Of a stretch of 64,000 nucleotides of DNA, positions 25,374 to 33,980 are shown piece after piece. Within the stretch, counting starts at the first letter, position 1. The number at the start of each line of letters is the position of its first letter. Source of the stretch: Pseudomonas migulae (GTDB lineage: Bacteria > Pseudomonadota > Gammaproteobacteria > Pseudomonadales > Pseudomonadaceae); assembly GCF_024169315.1 (NCBI RefSeq), contig NZ_JALJWR010000001.1, positions 2,439,501 to 2,503,500 of the forward strand. Reading direction: 5' to 3'. The notes under the pieces are model-generated. The model did no database searches and was not told the origin of the DNA. It saw nothing but the letters and a program-made list of their open reading frames with translations. The position numbers were made by a program, and so were the translations under genes.

Positions 25374-26858
25374 TTAATCAACACTACGCGGCAACTGAAG
25401 TGTCACCCGCAACCCACCTTCACGCAGGTTTTGCAGGCTGACTTCCCCGCCATGGCTATGGGCAATATTGCGCGCAATCCCCAACCCCAACCCATACCCC
25501 TGCTGCTGCCCGGCCAGACGAAAGTGCGGTTCGAACACCTGCTCGAGTCGCTGCTCCGGCACACCCGGCCCTTCATCATCGACATGCAGGACAAATGCGT
25601 TCTCGTCGTCATCGATATGCAGGTGCGCGTTCTGCCCGTACTTCAGGGCGTTGTCGATCAGGTTGCCGATGCAACGCTTGAGCGCCAGCGGTTTGCCCGG
25701 ATACGCCGCCAGCGCCCGCCCCTGCTGGGTCACGCGACCATTGCCATTGGGCGCCAGGTACGGCTCCACCAGACAATCGAGCACATGGTTGAGGTCTACC
25801 GGTTCGATGTTCTCGTGGATGTCGGTGTCTTTCACGCATTGCAGTGCGCCTTTGACCAGCAACTCCAGCTCATCCAGATCGCGGCCGAATTTGGCTTGCA
25901 GCTTTTCGTCTTCAAGCAATTCAACCCGTAGCCGCAAACGGGTAATCGGCGTGCGCAAATCGTGGGAAATCGCGCTGAACAACTGGCTGCGCTCGGTCAG
26001 GTAACGGCTGATGCGTTCGCGCATGGCATTGAACGCACGGCCCACTTCGACCACTTCACTGCCGCCGCCCTCGGCCACCGGCTCGACTTCGGCACCCAGC
26101 GACATGTCGCGCGCTGCCCGCGCCAGGCGTTTGAGTGGACGACTTTGCCAGTGCACCAGCACGCCGATGAACAACAGCAAAAAGCCGCTGGTGAGGACGA
26201 TGAACCAGACTTGCTGCGCCGGCAGACCTTGCTCTTCAAGACTGGTGTACGGCTCGGGCAACAGCGAAGCGATGTACAGCCATTCCCCCGGCGCCATCTG
26301 GATTTGCGTGACCAGCACCGGCGGGTTCACCGGCTCCAGGGTCAGCGCGTAATGCGCCCAGGAACGCGGCAGCTCATCGAGTTTCAGCCCGCTATTGAAG
26401 ATCCGCAGGTCGTCGGGGCTGACGAAGGTCACCGAGATATCCGTGTCGTGGCCCAGTGACTGACGCAGCACTTCATCCACCGCTTTGAGCACCGCTTCCT
26501 TGCGCGGGGTGATCGGCAGCACTTGCATGCCCAAGGGTTTGTCGTTGAGGGTCACCACGAATCGGGTGCCGCCCATGCTGCGTAACTGGTCAAGCACCAG
26601 CGGCCTGAAGGCGACCGGCAACGAGCGGAAATAACTGACACTGGCAGTCATCGAATGAGCAAGGCTACGGGCACTGGTGACCAGGCCTTCAAGCTGCGTG
26701 GCGCGCAGTTGCGAGACCCAGATCACGCTCGACAACGCCTGGGCGAACAACACCGCCAGCAGCGTCAGCAGCAACATCCGTCCGAGCAGCGAACGGGGTA
26801 CAGGCACCTTGGCCGCGAGCTTGCGGAAAAACTCAGTGACCATTGCTGGCAACCACAT
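25374..26858 (-). CDS. gtrS: Sensor histidine kinase GtrS (GltS)
   Basis: Membrane sensor of the GtrS/GltR pair, which in Pseudomonas responds to 2-ketogluconate and 6-phosphogluconate and controls glucose uptake genes. The 494-residue protein has a transmembrane segment near 28-48, a periplasmic domain to about 218, a second segment near 218-238, HAMP, the phospho-acceptor motif SAISHDLRTP and an ATPase domain with NLIDNALKYG, DEGPGVP and GYGLGLGIAR. It overlaps gltR; the ATG at 26843 is an alternative start, and neither has a clear ribosome-binding site, which fits translational coupling. Confidence 0.92.
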   Translation of the reverse strand: MWLPAMVTEFFRKLAAKVPVPRSLLGRMLLLTLLAVLFAQALSSVIWVSQLRATQLEGLVTSARSLAHSMTASVSYFRSLPVAFRPLVLDQLRSMGGTRFVVTLNDKPLGMQVLPITPRKEAVLKAVDEVLRQSLGHDTDISVTFVSPDDLRIFNSGLKLDELPRSWAHYALTLEPVNPPVLVTQIQMAPGEWLYIASLLPEPYTSLEEQGLPAQQVWFIVLTSGFLLLFIGVLVHWQSRPLKRLARAARDMSLGAEVEPVAEGGGSEVVEVGRAFNAMRERISRYLTERSQLFSAISHDLRTPITRLRLRVELLEDEKLQAKFGRDLDELELLVKGALQCVKDTDIHENIEPVDLNHVLDCLVEPYLAPNGNGRVTQQGRALAAYPGKPLALKRCIGNLIDNALKYGQNAHLHIDDDENAFVLHVDDEGPGVPEQRLEQVFEPHFRLAGQQQGYGLGLGIARNIAHSHGGEVSLQNLREGGLRVTLQLPRSVD

Positions 26859-27564
26859 TGGCTGCCAATTGATAGCCGCTGCCGCGCACGGTGCGGATCA
26901 GCCGCGGAGGCTTTTCAGTATCGCGCAGACGCTGGCGCAGACGGCTGACCGCCATGTCGACGATGCGGTCCAGCGGCATCAGGTCGCGGCCACGGGTGGC
27001 GTTGCCGATGGTGTCGCGGTCGAGGATTTCCTGGGGGTGATCGAGGAACAGTTTCAGCAGGGCAAAATCGGCGCCGGAGAGAATCACTTCTTCGCCGTCG
27101 ATGTGGAACAGTCGATGGCTGACCATGTCCAGCCGCCAGTCATCGAACGCCAGCACTTCGCTGCCGGAGCGCTCCTGACCGAACTGCGCGCGGCGCAACA
27201 AGGCTTTGATGCGCGCCTGCAATTCACGGGGGCTGAAGGGTTTGCCGAGGTAGTCGTCGGCACCCAGTTCCAGACCGATGACGCGGTCGGCTTCGTCGGA
27301 GCTGGCGGTGAGCATGATGATCGGCACCTGCGCCTGGCGCGGGTGCTGGCGGATCCAGCGGCAGAGGCTGAAGCCGTCTTCGTCGGGCAGCATCACGTCG
27401 AGGATCACCAGATCGCTCGGCGCCTCGTTCAAGGCCTGGCGGAAACCGGCGCCGTCGGGCGTGGTACGCACCTGGAAACCCGCGCGGGTCAGGTAGGTGT
27501 CCAGCAACTCGCGTATCTCTTGATCGTCATCGACCAACAAAATCGACTTGTTGACTGAGCTCAC
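26833..27564 (-). CDS. gltR: Response regulator GltR
   Basis: OmpR-family transcription factor of 243 residues: a receiver domain with Asp12-14 and phospho-acceptor Asp56 (LVILDVMLP), the conserved Lys in GKPFS, and a C-terminal winged helix (about 140-235). It starts with GTG, with AAGGA about 9 bases upstream. The leader string AACAACAAGGA combines an Hfq/Crc-type motif with the ribosome-binding site. It overlaps gtrS. Expected to control gts/oprB and edd-glk expression, as described for P. aeruginosa and P. putida. Confidence 0.94.
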   Translation of the reverse strand: MSSVNKSILLVDDDQEIRELLDTYLTRAGFQVRTTPDGAGFRQALNEAPSDLVILDVMLPDEDGFSLCRWIRQHPRQAQVPIIMLTASSDEADRVIGLELGADDYLGKPFSPRELQARIKALLRRAQFGQERSGSEVLAFDDWRLDMVSHRLFHIDGEEVILSGADFALLKLFLDHPQEILDRDTIGNATRGRDLMPLDRIVDMAVSRLRQRLRDTEKPPRLIRTVRGSGYQLAANVVASNGH

Positions 27565-27576
27565 GGGGCGGCGTCC

Positions 27577-27584
27577 TTGTTGTT
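27577..27584 (-). promoter_or_regulatory. CA motif (Hfq/Crc-type) overlapping the gltR ribosome-binding site
   Basis: AACAACAA shares its last two bases with the AAGGA ribosome-binding site, so protein binding there would block initiation directly. Confidence 0.5.
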
Positions 27585-27640
27585 TGAATGGGGCGGATTA
27601 TGCCTGATCGATTATGAATCCATATGTCTGTGAGGGCCTC

Positions 27641-27723
27641 TTCGCGGACAAGCCTCGCTCCTACAGGATTGGCGTCGATCCACAGAACACCGACAACCTG
27701 TAGGAGCGAGGCTTGCCCGCGAA
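27641..27723. repeat. REPIN, family A
   Basis: CTTCGCGGACAAGCCTCGCT and a near-exact complement (one A/C change) surround a short centre. It lies between glk and gltR, which point the same way. Confidence 0.85.
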
Positions 27724-27738
27724 GGGAGCAACTCGGTC

Positions 27739-28689
27739 TTACGCCTGGTCCAATGCCACACCCGCGCCCACCAACCCGGAATACGGCGCCGTCACCAGCC
27801 ACACCGGAATCCCCTTGAAGTAATCGCTCATGCACCCCTTGTCGGCAAAGCACCGCGCAAAACCGCTTTCAACAAAGAAATCGGCAAACCGCGGAATCAC
27901 TCCACCGACGATGAACACGCCACCGCGAGCGCCCGTGGTCAGTACGTTGTTGCCGGCTACGCGACCGAGCCAGCAGCAGAACTGCTCCAGCACTTCCAGC
28001 GCAATCGGATCACCCGCCAGACCGGCCGCGGTAATCGCTTCCGGCGTTTCGAGCACGGGCTCATGACCATCCACCGCACAAATCGCCCGATAGACTCGCG
28101 GCAAGCCGCCACCGCTCAACGCTGTTTCAGCGCTGACATGCCCGATCTCATTGAAAATGTGCTGCCACAATTGAGTTTCACGCCGGCTGCTCAACGGCAA
28201 ATCGACGTGACCGCCCTCGCCCGGTAACGCGGCAAAACGGCCCTCGCCCAAGTCGAGCAACGTGCCGACGCCCAGGCCCGTGCCCGGACCAATCACCACC
28301 GCCGGCCGCAACGGTTCCGGCGTGCCTTCGCAGACCACGCGGAATTCGCCCGGCTGCAAGCGCGTCATGCCCAGCGCCATCGCCGAGAAGTCGTTGACCA
28401 GCAGCAGTTGATCGACCTGCAAGGCCTGGCAAAACGCCTTGCGGCTGAGGCGCCAGTGATTGTTGGTGAACTTGAACTCATCACCGCTCACCGGGCCGGC
28501 CACCGACAAGCACACCGAACCGATCGAGCCCGGCGCCAGTCCGAGCTCGCTCAGGTAGACGCCAATGGCTTCTTCCGGGCTGGCATGATCCGCCGTCGGC
28601 AGCACCTGGACCGATTCCAGTTGCTGGTTTTTCCACAACGCGAAACGAGCGTTGGTCCCACCGATGTCACCGACCAAAGCCAGTTTCAA
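27739..28689 (-). CDS. glk: Glucokinase Glk
   Basis: Phosphorylates cytoplasmic glucose with ATP to glucose-6-phosphate. The 316-residue protein has the N-terminal phosphate motif [12 protein letters not shown], the catalytic Asp in [10 protein letters not shown], and the ATP-binding segment GPGTGLGVG. It starts with TTG: the start codon overlaps the edd stop in the sequence TTGA, and GGAG lies about 9 bases before it. Translation is therefore likely coupled to edd. Glk closes the edd-glk unit. Confidence 0.94.
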   Translation of the reverse strand: MKLALVGDIGGTNARFALWKNQQLESVQVLPTADHASPEEAIGVYLSELGLAPGSIGSVCLSVAGPVSGDEFKFTNNHWRLSRKAFCQALQVDQLLLVNDFSAMALGMTRLQPGEFRVVCEGTPEPLRPAVVIGPGTGLGVGTLLDLGEGRFAALPGEGGHVDLPLSSRRETQLWQHIFNEIGHVSAETALSGGGLPRVYRAICAVDGHEPVLETPEAITAAGLAGDPIALEVLEQFCCWLGRVAGNNVLTTGARGGVFIVGGVIPRFADFFVESGFARCFADKGCMSDYFKGIPVWLVTAPYSGLVGAGVALDQA

Positions 28690-30512
28690 TTAAGCGTCTC
28701 CAGGGCAGAAGTAAAGGCGCTGGCGCCCTGCTCTGCGGAGCTGAAGGCCATGCGCATGAAACCAAACAGCTCGCGTCCGCTGCCGATGTTGTTGGCCAAC
28801 AGGCCCTTGGCAGGTTCGCGCGCCGCGAATTCGTCGGCGTCCACCTTAAGCTCCAGGGTGCCTTTGACGCCATCGACGCGGATGATATCGCCCTCTTGCA
28901 CCCGTGCCAAAGCACCGCCCACGTAAGCTTCGGGACTGACGTGAATCGCCGCCGGGATTTTCCCCGATGCACCGGACATGCGCCCGTCGGTGACCAGCGC
29001 CACTTTGAAGCCGCGATCCTGCAGCACCCCAAGGAACGGCGTCATCTTGTGCAGTTCCGGCATGCCGTTGGAGCGCGGGCCCTGGAAGCGCATCACCGCA
29101 ACAAAATCCTTCTCGAGCAAACCGGCCTTGAACGCATCGGCAAGGTCCTGTTGATCCTGGAACACCATCGCCGGTGCTTCGACGATCTGGTTTTCCAGCG
29201 CGACAGCGGAAACCTTCATCACGCCGCGACCGAGGTTGCCTTCCATCACGCGCAAACCACCCTCCGGCGAGAACGCGCGGGCGACCGGGCGCAGAATGTT
29301 TTCGTCGAGGCTTTCGATCGGGCCTTCGCGCCAGACCAGCTCACCGTTATCGAGGAACGGTTCCTTGGTGTAGCGGCTCAGGCCGTGGCCGAGCACAGTG
29401 TTGACGTTTTCGTGGAGCAACCCGGCTTCCAGCAGTTCGCGGATCAGGAACGACATGCCGCCCGCCGCCTGGAAGTGGTTGATGTCGGCTTTGCCGTTCG
29501 GGTAGACGTGGCTCAGGGTCGGCACGACTTCGGAGAGGTCGGCCATGTCCTGCCAGGTCAGTTGAATGCCCGCTGCCATGGCGATGGCCGGCATGTGCAG
29601 CGTGTGGTTGGTCGAACCGCCGGTGGCGTGCAGCGCCACGATCGAGTTGACCAGCGAGCGCTCGTCGACGATTTCGCCGATCGGCATGAAGTCGCCGTTC
29701 TGCTTGGTCAGGCGCGTGACCTGGTGCGCCGCCTCGCGAGTCAGGGCATCGCGCAACGGTGTGTTCGGGTTGACGAAAGAGGCGCCCGGCAGGTGCAGGC
29801 CCATGACTTCCATCAGCAACTGGTTGGTGTTGGCGGTGCCGTAAAAGGTGCAGGTGCCAGGGCTGTGGTAGGACTTCATTTCCGATTCCAGCAGCTCTTC
29901 ACGCGTGGCCTTGCCTTCGGCATAACGCTGGCGCACATCGGCTTTCTGTTTGTTGGAAATGCCCGAGACCATCGGCCCGCCCGGCACGAAGATCGTCGGC
30001 AGATGACCGAAACGCAGCGCGCCCATCATCAGGCCCGGCACGATCTTGTCGCAGATGCCCAGCATCAGCGCGCCGTCGAACATGTTGTGGGAAAGGGCAA
30101 CCGCGGTGGACAGCGCGATCACTTCACGGCTTGGCAGGCTCAGTTCCATGCCCGGCTCGCCCTGGGTCACGCCATCGCACATGGCCGGGGTGCCACCGGC
30201 GAACTGGCCGACAGAGCCGATTTCGCGCAGGGCTTTCTTGATCTGTTCAGGAAAGACTTCGTACGGCTGGTGCGCCGAGAGCATGTCGTTATATGACGAA
30301 ACAATTGCAATGTTCGCGGAGTTCATCATCCGCAGGCTGTTCTTGTCTTCGGTGCCGCAACCGGCCACGCCATGGGCGAAGTTGGCGCATTGCAGCTTGC
30401 CGCGCATCGGACCGTCGCTGGCTGCACCGCGAATGAGCGCAAGGTAAGCCTCGCGGGTTGCGCGGCTGCGGGCGATAAGCCGTTCGGTGACCTCAAGGAC
30501 GCGGGGATGCAT
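28686..30512 (-). CDS. edd: 6-phosphogluconate dehydratase Edd
   Basis: Dehydrates 6-phosphogluconate to KDPG, the first specific Entner-Doudoroff step. The 608-residue IlvD/Edd-family protein carries the cysteines expected for the Fe-S cluster ([29 protein letters not shown]). TGGAGT lies about 8 bases before the ATG. It is divergent from gap across a 220-bp region with two HexR operator sequences and overlaps glk by 4 bp. Confidence 0.96.
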   Translation of the reverse strand: MHPRVLEVTERLIARSRATREAYLALIRGAASDGPMRGKLQCANFAHGVAGCGTEDKNSLRMMNSANIAIVSSYNDMLSAHQPYEVFPEQIKKALREIGSVGQFAGGTPAMCDGVTQGEPGMELSLPSREVIALSTAVALSHNMFDGALMLGICDKIVPGLMMGALRFGHLPTIFVPGGPMVSGISNKQKADVRQRYAEGKATREELLESEMKSYHSPGTCTFYGTANTNQLLMEVMGLHLPGASFVNPNTPLRDALTREAAHQVTRLTKQNGDFMPIGEIVDERSLVNSIVALHATGGSTNHTLHMPAIAMAAGIQLTWQDMADLSEVVPTLSHVYPNGKADINHFQAAGGMSFLIRELLEAGLLHENVNTVLGHGLSRYTKEPFLDNGELVWREGPIESLDENILRPVARAFSPEGGLRVMEGNLGRGVMKVSAVALENQIVEAPAMVFQDQQDLADAFKAGLLEKDFVAVMRFQGPRSNGMPELHKMTPFLGVLQDRGFKVALVTDGRMSGASGKIPAAIHVSPEAYVGGALARVQEGDIIRVDGVKGTLELKVDADEFAAREPAKGLLANNIGSGRELFGFMRMAFSSAEQGASAFTSALETLN

Positions 30513-30632
30513 GTGTAGAACTCCAGGCTAACGGATGTGGCGACCTGATTGTCTATGCTGATCAAGAGCCGTTGTCGATGGGATGACGGACGGTTTTCTT
30601 GATCGGTCGGACCAGTTGATTCAGGTCACTCG

Positions 30633-30647
30633 TTGTAGATTGAACAA
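30633..30647. promoter_or_regulatory. HexR operator, edd side
   Basis: TTGT-N7-ACAA (TTGTAGATTGAACAA) is an exact match to the Pseudomonas HexR consensus. It lies about 120 bp before edd. Confidence 0.72.
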
Positions 30648-30694
30648 AATATTGCCACTAAAAAGGCTTGTTTTCTATTTTTATGCGAATAATC

Positions 30695-30709
30695 TTGTAA
30701 TTCCAACAA
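30695..30709. promoter_or_regulatory. HexR operator, gap side
   Basis: TTGT-N7-ACAA (TTGTAATTCCAACAA) is a second exact match, 24 bp before the gap start codon. It overlaps the gap CA motif by five bases. Confidence 0.72.
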
Positions 30710-30712
30710 CAA
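30705..30712 (+). promoter_or_regulatory. CA motif (Hfq/Crc-type) in the gap leader
   Basis: AACAACAA fits AAnAAnAA, 21 bases before the gap ATG, and overlaps the HexR operator. It can act only if transcription begins upstream of it. Confidence 0.4.
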
Positions 30713-30732
30713 AACGACGGCGGCCCTGTTAA

Positions 30733-31734
30733 ATGACTCTTCGAATCGCAATCAATGGTTTTGGCCGGATTGGCCGCAACGTCCTGCGCGCACTGTATAC
30801 CCAAGGCTATCGCCAGGATCTGCAGATCGTGGCCATCAACGATCTGGGCGACAGCGCGATGAACGCGCATCTGCTCAAGTACGACACTGTTCACGGCACG
30901 TTCGATGCCGATGTCCAGCACGATCAGGAAAGCCTGACCGTCAACGGCGACCGTATTGCTGTCAGTGCCATTCGCAACCCGGCCGAGCTGCCCTGGGCCG
31001 CTGAGAAAATCGATGTCGTGTTCGAATGCACCGGTTTGTTCACCGACCGGGCCAAAGCCGCTGCGCATATTACGGCCGGCGCACGCAAAGTGATCATCTC
31101 GGCCCCGGCCAAAGGCGCCGACGCCACAGTGGTTTATGGGGTTAACCACGACATTCTGCGCCAATCCCACCAGATTATTTCCAACGCGTCGTGCACCACC
31201 AACTGCCTGGCGCCGGTGGCTCAGGTGCTGCATCGCGAGTTGGGCATCGAAAGCGGCCTGATGACCACGATTCACGCCTACACCAACGATCAGAACCTGA
31301 CCGACGTCTATCACACCGACCCGTACCGCGCCCGTTCGGCCACTCAGAACATGATCCCGAGCAAGACCGGCGCCGCCGAAGCGGTCGGCCTGGTGCTGCC
31401 GGAACTGGCGGGCAAACTGACCGGCATGGCCGTGCGCGTTCCGGTGATCAACGTTTCGCTGGTGGACCTCACCGTGCAGCTGAAACGCGAAGCGAGCGCT
31501 GACGAAGTGAACGCGCTGCTCAAGGAAGCCAGCCAGCATTCGAAGATCCTGGGCTACAACACCCTGCCGCTGGTCTCCAGCGACTTCAACCACAACCCGC
31601 TGTCGTCGATCTTCGATGCCAACCACACCAAGTCCAGCGGCAAGTTGCTCAAGGTACTGGCCTGGTACGACAACGAATGGGGCTTCTCCAACCGCATGCT
31701 CGATAACTGCCTGGCGCTGTGCAACGCGGAATAA
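30733..31734 (+). CDS. gap: Glyceraldehyde-3-phosphate dehydrogenase, type I
   Basis: Oxidises and phosphorylates glyceraldehyde-3-phosphate with NAD+, taking the Entner-Doudoroff triose to 1,3-bisphosphoglycerate. The 333-residue protein has the Rossmann motif INGFGRIGR, catalytic Cys154 in SNASCTTNC and the WYDNEW motif near the C-terminus. It corresponds to gap-1 of P. putida, which lies divergent from edd and under HexR. The ribosome-binding site is weak. mgsA follows 16 bp downstream. Confidence 0.96.
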   Translation: MTLRIAINGFGRIGRNVLRALYTQGYRQDLQIVAINDLGDSAMNAHLLKYDTVHGTFDADVQHDQESLTVNGDRIAVSAIRNPAELPWAAEKIDVVFECTGLFTDRAKAAAHITAGARKVIISAPAKGADATVVYGVNHDILRQSHQIISNASCTTNCLAPVAQVLHRELGIESGLMTTIHAYTNDQNLTDVYHTDPYRARSATQNMIPSKTGAAEAVGLVLPELAGKLTGMAVRVPVINVSLVDLTVQLKREASADEVNALLKEASQHSKILGYNTLPLVSSDFNHNPLSSIFDANHTKSSGKLLKVLAWYDNEWGFSNRMLDNCLALCNAE

Positions 31735-31750
31735 GGTGGGGCCGCTACCC

Positions 31751-32215
31751 ATGATCGGAATCAGCTTCACGCAAAAGACCGTGGCGGCGCGCAAGCGTAT
31801 CGCCCTGGTCGCCCATGACCACTGCAAGGTGTTTTTGCTGGACTGGGCCGAGCGGCACAAAGACAAGCTCGCGCAACATGAACTGGTCGCCACCGGCACC
31901 ACGGGGTTGTTGTTGCAACAACGCCTGGACCTGCCGGTGGAGAGCATGATCAGCGGCCCATTGGGCGGCGACCAGCAACTCGGCGCGCGAATCGCCGAAC
32001 AGCGGGTCGACCTGCTGGTGTTCTTCTGGGACCCGTTCGAACCGCAGCCCCACGACCCGGACATCAAGGCGTTGCTGCGGGTCGCGGCGGTCTGGAACAT
32101 TCCGGTGGCCTGCAACGAATGCAGCGCCGACTACCTGCTCAGCAGCCCGCTGATGGATCAGGCGCACTCACAGCGCATCCCCGATTACGCGACTTATCTG
32201 CAGAGCCGTGCATAA
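31751..32215 (+). CDS. mgsA: Methylglyoxal synthase MgsA
   Basis: Converts dihydroxyacetone phosphate to methylglyoxal and phosphate, a bypass that frees phosphate when triose phosphates build up. The 154-residue protein keeps IALVAHDHCK at the N-terminus, the phosphate-binding TGTTG, the catalytic Asp in SGPLGGDQQ, and FFWDP. The ATG at 31751 is chosen because the family begins there. It lies 16 bp behind gap and is probably co-transcribed, which would link triose flow and overflow control. Confidence 0.93.
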   Translation: MIGISFTQKTVAARKRIALVAHDHCKVFLLDWAERHKDKLAQHELVATGTTGLLLQQRLDLPVESMISGPLGGDQQLGARIAEQRVDLLVFFWDPFEPQPHDPDIKALLRVAAVWNIPVACNECSADYLLSSPLMDQAHSQRIPDYATYLQSRA

Positions 32216-32250
32216 ACCTTCACAAATCAATACTTGACCACTCGAGCGGA

Positions 32251-32265
32251 TGATAAGCATTATCA
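32251..32265. promoter_or_regulatory. Fur box before the ECF sigma gene
   Basis: TGATAAGCATTATCA differs from the 7-1-7 Fur pattern TGATAATnATTATCA at a single base. It lies 28 bp before the GTG start of the sigma factor gene, so iron repression of the heme system is likely. Confidence 0.75.
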
Positions 32266-32292
32266 TTCGCTCGAAATGGATCAGGTCCTCCC

Positions 32293-32811
32293 GTGAGTCA
32301 ATCGCGCTTCAATCACGTCTTCATTGCCCAGCGGGTTTCACTGCTGCGCACGTTGGAGCGGATGGTCAACAATCACAGCACCGCCGAAGACCTCTTGCAG
32401 GAGACCTACCTGCGCGTGACCCGAGCCCTCGGCGAGCGGTCCATCGATCACCTTGAACCCTTCGTGTTCCAGACCGCCCGCAACCTGGCGCTGGACCATT
32501 TGCGCGCGCGGCGCATTCAGTCCCGGACGATGCTCGACGACGTGCCGCCGGACGTGGTGGAAAGTATCGCCGCCCCCGCCAGCAGTGCCGAGGACGCCGC
32601 CCATGCCGAACGACTGCTGGAGCGTTTGAACGTGAGCCTCGGTGAACTCAGTGCCCGCCAGCAACAGATCTTCATCCTCAGTCGCCTGCACGGGCACAGT
32701 TACCTGGAGATCTCCGAGAAGCTCGGTGTGTCGTTGAGCACCGTGCAAAAGGAGTTGAAGCTGATCATGGCCATCTGCATCGGTGTCGCCGAGCGGTTAA
32801 ACGGCGACTGA
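32293..32811 (+). CDS. ECF sigma factor, FecI/HxuI type
   Basis: Iron-starvation sigma factor of 172 residues with sigma region 2 (about 10-75; AEDLLQETYLRV) and region 4 (about 110-165; LEISEKLGVSLSTVQKEL). It starts with GTG and has only a weak ribosome-binding site. A strong Fur box lies immediately upstream. The next genes encode a FecR anti-sigma factor, a TonB-dependent receptor and heme oxygenase, the layout of cell-surface signalling loci such as HxuIRA. It should direct RNA polymerase to the receptor and hemO promoters when heme is bound outside. Confidence 0.9.
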   Translation: MSQSRFNHVFIAQRVSLLRTLERMVNNHSTAEDLLQETYLRVTRALGERSIDHLEPFVFQTARNLALDHLRARRIQSRTMLDDVPPDVVESIAAPASSAEDAAHAERLLERLNVSLGELSARQQQIFILSRLHGHSYLEISEKLGVSLSTVQKELKLIMAICIGVAERLNGD

Positions 32812-32892
32812 GCACGCCAGGCTTTGCTACCCTTGCCCACTTTCAAGCTTCACTAAAAAACAGCCGTGCACAGACACTGCCGAGGAAACACC

Positions 32893-33858
32893 GTGACGGA
32901 CACCCACCGCTCCCCTCCGCCCTCCCCGGCGCGGGACGCCGCAAGCGCGATGGACCAGGCTTTGGACTGGTTGATCGTCATGGGCAGTCCGAGCGAGGAA
33001 CAGACTCGCCAGTTTCACGAGTGGCTGAACACCGATCCTTTGCATGCGCAAGCCTTCGCCAAGGCCCAGGCCATCTGGGATGGCCCGCAAATCGTGCAAT
33101 GTGCGCAGAACCTGGCCGCCCTGCCACCCAAAGTGACCGTGCTGTCGCGCCTACGCCCGCACTGGAAACCACTGGCTACTGCTGCCGTGCTGATCCTCGG
33201 TTTGTTCAGTTTCAGCAATTTGCCGATACGCCTCCAGGCCGATCACTTGACCGTGGTCGGTGAACGCCAGCGCCTGCAACTGGAAGACGGCTCGAAGGTC
33301 CTGCTCAATACCAATTCGGCGTTCTCCAGCACCATCAATGATCAACAACGGGTTGCCCGTTTGTATCAGGGCGAAGCGTTTTTCGAAGTGCCAGCCCATC
33401 GCGGCCAGCCACTGGAAATCGATGCCGGCCCGGTGAAGGCCAGCGTGCACGACACGGCGTTCGCCGTGCGTTACCTCGATGGCGTGGCGCAGGTTCGGGT
33501 GCAGCGCGGCGATGTCGATTTGCGCGCGACTCGCGACGACGCGCGAATCCGCTTGTCCGCCGGCGAGAGCATCCGCATCGGCCCCAACGGTTTCGACCGG
33601 CCCGCCAAGCTCGACGCCGCGACCGACCTGGCCTGGGTCCAGGGCCGACTGGTGTTCGAGAACTGCCCGCTGAGCCAGGTGCTGGCGGAACTGCGGCGCT
33701 ACTACCCGGGCTGGATCATCAACACCAACGAACAGTTGGCGGACGTTGCCGTGACCGGCAATTACCGGCTCGACCAGCCGCTGGACGTGGTCCGTTCGCT
33801 GGCGCACATCACCTCGGCGCGGCTCCAGGAATTTCCCGCCTTGGTGATCTTGAACTAA
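32893..33858 (+). CDS. FecR-family anti-sigma factor
   Basis: Inner-membrane partner that holds the ECF sigma factor and receives the signal from the receptor. The 321-residue protein has an N-terminal DUF4880 domain (about 18-60; ALDWLIVMGSPSEEQ), a transmembrane segment near 95-112 and a periplasmic FecR domain (about 120-210), ending in an STN-interacting C-terminal domain. The GTG at 32893 is used because GAGGAA lies 5 bases before it; the longer frame from 32866 lacks a site. It follows the sigma gene by 81 bp. Confidence 0.9.
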   Translation: MTDTHRSPPPSPARDAASAMDQALDWLIVMGSPSEEQTRQFHEWLNTDPLHAQAFAKAQAIWDGPQIVQCAQNLAALPPKVTVLSRLRPHWKPLATAAVLILGLFSFSNLPIRLQADHLTVVGERQRLQLEDGSKVLLNTNSAFSSTINDQQRVARLYQGEAFFEVPAHRGQPLEIDAGPVKASVHDTAFAVRYLDGVAQVRVQRGDVDLRATRDDARIRLSAGESIRIGPNGFDRPAKLDAATDLAWVQGRLVFENCPLSQVLAELRRYYPGWIINTNEQLADVAVTGNYRLDQPLDVVRSLAHITSARLQEFPALVILN

Positions 33859-33859
33859 A

Positions 33860-33874
33860 TGAGAATTATTTTTA
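33860..33874. promoter_or_regulatory. Fur-like box before the receptor gene
   Basis: TGAGAATTATTTTTA matches 11 of the 14 defined positions of the 7-1-7 Fur pattern. It begins just behind the fecR stop codon and overlaps the promoter-like element that follows. Confidence 0.5.
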
Positions 33875-33904
33875 CTCGATAGCTGAAGCTCGTACGTCTC
33901 GTTA
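33869..33904 (+). promoter_or_regulatory. Promoter-like element before the heme receptor gene
   Basis: TTTTTACT-N18-CGTCTCGTTA. The same two blocks at the same spacing recur before hemO at 36622. CGT is the typical -10 core of Pseudomonas iron-starvation sigma factors, so this is a candidate promoter of the ECF sigma factor encoded at 32293. Confidence 0.5.
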
Positions 33905-33980
33905 TAGCCAATGCAATTGATTCGCATCTTCAGATGCCGATCAGCACCTATAAAGATTCGTGCGACACGGAGCGCTATCG

